Shown here: positions 32,420 through 33,889 of the stretch, one piece after another | Layout: the number at the start of each line of letters is the position of its first letter | Position numbering within the stretch: position 1 is the stretch's first letter | Source of the DNA: Candidatus Acidiferrales bacterium | GTDB taxonomy: Bacteria > Acidobacteriota > Terriglobia > Acidiferrales > UBA7541 | DNA length: 33,889 bases | Direction: 5' to 3' | NCBI GenBank assembly: GCA_031296075.1 | Contig: JARLGK010000197.1 | Coordinates: 1-33,889 of the forward strand | The notes under the pieces: model-generated | What the model saw: the letters and a program-made list of their open reading frames with translations, nothing else | What the model was told of the DNA's origin: nothing | Databases searched by the model: none | Made by a program: the position numbers and the translations under genes

Positions 32420-33856
32420 ATGGCAACCGCAAATCTGGCCCGGCCCGTTCATGAACGGATGCAGGATGCCATCCGCGATTTGAAATCCCTGCTCGATCAG
32501 CGCGTGACTACGGCAGAGGTGGTTCGCGAGCACCACAGCCACGGCGAGTCGTATCATCCCGCCGCGCTGCCCGACGCTGTTTGCTTTCCGAATTCGACTG
32601 CCGAAGTCAGCGAGATCATGAAGATCAGCGCGAAGCATCAAGTGCCGGTGATCCCATTCGGCGCGGGCACATCCATGGAAGCGCAAGTGAACGCGATTCA
32701 CGGCGGAATCACAATCGACATGCGCGAGATGAACAAAGTCGTGCGCATCAGCGCGGAGGATCTCCAGGCTACTGTCGAAGCGGGGATCCCTCGAAAGCAG
32801 CTCGTCAAGGCGCTGGCCAACACCGGCTTCACCTTCTTCATCGATCCGGGCGCTGATGCCACGATCGGAGGAATGACCTCGACGCGCGCTTCCGGCACCA
32901 CGGCAGTGCGCTACGGCACCATGCGCGAAAACGTGATGGCCCTCACGGTTGTGTTGGCCGATGGCAGGATCATCAAGACCGGTTCACGCGCGCGCAAATC
33001 CGCGGCTGGCTACGATCTCACGCATCTGTTCGTCGGCGCGGAAGGCACGCTTGGCGTGATCACTGAAGTTACGCTGCGGCTGCATCCGCAGCCGGAGGCC
33101 GTGGCGGCGGCAACCTGCACCTTCGAGAGCATCCGCGATGCCGTCGAGACGGCCATCGAAACTATTCAGCTCGGCGTGACCGTGGCGCGCATCGAGCTGA
33201 TGGACGAGGCACAGATCGACGCCTGCAACCGGTATTCGAAAACGAACTATCCAGTGGCGCCAACTCTGTTCTTTGAATTTCATGGCGATAGCGACCGCAG
33301 TGTCAGCGAGCAGGCGGAAACGGTGCGGAAACTCTCGGAAGAGCACAGGGGACGCGGATTCCGGTGGTTTACTTCACCGGAAGAGCGCGAAACGCTCTGG
33401 AAAATGCGGCACGAGGCCTATTTCGCAAATATCGCCGTTCGCAAGGGCGGGAAAATGTTCACGACCGACATCTGTGTTCCCATTTCCCGTCTCGCCGATT
33501 GCATCGTGGAATCAAAAAAAGATGTGGCGGGGGCGCCTTTTCCGGCTCTCGTCGTGGGCCACGTCGGCGACGGCAATTTCCACATGTCCTTCATCCTCGA
33601 TCCTGAAAGTCCTGCCGAGCTTGCCGAGGCGCGAATCCTGGAAGAGAAGATTATTCGTCGCGCGCTCGAAATGGGCGGCACGTGCACCGGCGAGCATGGC
33701 ATCGGAACTGGCCGGAAAAAGTATCTCCGCGAGGAGCACGGCGCCGGGCTTGACGCCATGCGCGCGATCAAGCAGGCGTTCGATCCGGATAACCGCATGA
33801 ACCCAGGGAAAATGGTCGATCCGCAGGCGCTATTCGGCGGTTCAGACGGAGCTTGA
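32420..33856 (+). CDS. FAD-linked oxidase, D-lactate dehydrogenase/GlcD type
   Basis: 478 residues. Oxidises a D-2-hydroxy acid (D-lactate, glycolate or similar) and passes electrons to the respiratory chain. FAD_binding_4 domain: PP-loop PFGAGTSMEA (79-88), then GADATIGGMTSTRASGT and FVGAEGTLGVITEVTLRLHP. FAD-oxidase C-terminal domain with GHVGDGNFH (about 380) and GEHGIGTGRKKYL (about 424), the substrate/cofactor loop. Closest to the LDHD/Dld1-like class rather than fermentative Ldh. No signal peptide; AGGGAG about 11 nt upstream of the ATG. Starts 16 nt after the preceding gene, so it may be the last gene of the lipoprotein/ABC operon, though the functional link is not obvious. Confidence 0.9.
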   Translation: MATANLARPVHERMQDAIRDLKSLLDQRVTTAEVVREHHSHGESYHPAALPDAVCFPNSTAEVSEIMKISAKHQVPVIPFGAGTSMEAQVNAIHGGITIDMREMNKVVRISAEDLQATVEAGIPRKQLVKALANTGFTFFIDPGADATIGGMTSTRASGTTAVRYGTMRENVMALTVVLADGRIIKTGSRARKSAAGYDLTHLFVGAEGTLGVITEVTLRLHPQPEAVAAATCTFESIRDAVETAIETIQLGVTVARIELMDEAQIDACNRYSKTNYPVAPTLFFEFHGDSDRSVSEQAETVRKLSEEHRGRGFRWFTSPEERETLWKMRHEAYFANIAVRKGGKMFTTDICVPISRLADCIVESKKDVAGAPFPALVVGHVGDGNFHMSFILDPESPAELAEARILEEKIIRRALEMGGTCTGEHGIGTGRKKYLREEHGAGLDAMRAIKQAFDPDNRMNPGKMVDPQALFGGSDGA

Positions 33857-33889
33857 TTGCGCGCAGCCTGTTCCGCTTCGAATTCACTC

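Overview
The window looks like a chromosomal segment of a high-GC, Gram-negative (diderm) bacterium, most probably an Acidobacteriota member. This is inferred from gene content and style, not from a marker gene: a BamA/Skp outer-membrane assembly pair, large IPT/TIG plus YVTN-propeller lipoproteins, a cytochrome-type quinoprotein, DUF3467, frequent TTG/GTG starts, and short palindromic intergenic repeats. No rRNA, tRNA, CRISPR array, phage or complete insertion sequence was seen.

Layout. (1) 1-9.4 kb, plus strand: the 3' part of clpC, then bamA, a 1232-residue secreted lipoprotein and skp/ompH, closed by a clear intrinsic terminator. A peroxiredoxin follows, and its 3' end overlaps the 3' end of a convergent cytochrome c gene. 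(2) 9.9-12.3 kb, minus strand: a divergent NRAMP-like metal transporter, a 90-residue membrane protein and a cytochrome c. A tandem operator-like repeat lies directly on the transporter start. (3) 12.5 kb: DUF3467 (plus). (4) 12.9-14.5 kb, minus: a membrane diguanylate cyclase followed 22 nt later by a PilZ protein, a compact c-di-GMP unit. (5) 14.7-18.1 kb, minus: a CDGSH iron-sulfur protein, then a sulfur-carrier cysteine pathway, transcribed cysM > mec > cysO > moeZ. (6) 18.3-20.2 kb, minus: a cytochrome/PQQ dehydrogenase like polyvinyl-alcohol dehydrogenase. (7) 20.2-23.8 kb: a repeat-rich zone with an unknown 146-residue protein flanked by two 157-bp direct repeats, then a carotenoid-cleavage-type oxygenase. 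(8) 23.8-25.6 kb: a single-domain receiver coupled to a secreted protein, then an NTF2/SnoaL-fold protein. (9) 25.9-28.9 kb: two tiny membrane ORFs and kdpA, with no kdpB or kdpC, then an outer-membrane beta-barrel-like protein. (10) 29.1-33.9 kb: an apparent operon with a lipoprotein, a MacB/FtsX-type permease, its ATPase, a one-TM protein and a GlcD/D-lactate-dehydrogenase-type flavoprotein, starting from a near-consensus promoter that abuts the first start codon.

How the genes work together. The best supported pathway is cysteine synthesis through a protein thiocarboxylate: MoeZ would activate and sulfurate CysO, CysM would transfer sulfur from it, and the JAMM protease Mec would release cysteine. 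Here CysO carries three residues after its diglycine, so it probably must be trimmed first. The most unusual items are the orphan kdpA with KdpF-like peptides, the NRAMP homologue with altered metal-site motifs and an operator on its start codon, a cytochrome c lacking the expected axial Met, the near-identical direct repeats around an unknown gene with nested hairpins beside it, and the lipoprotein/ABC/flavoprotein operon.
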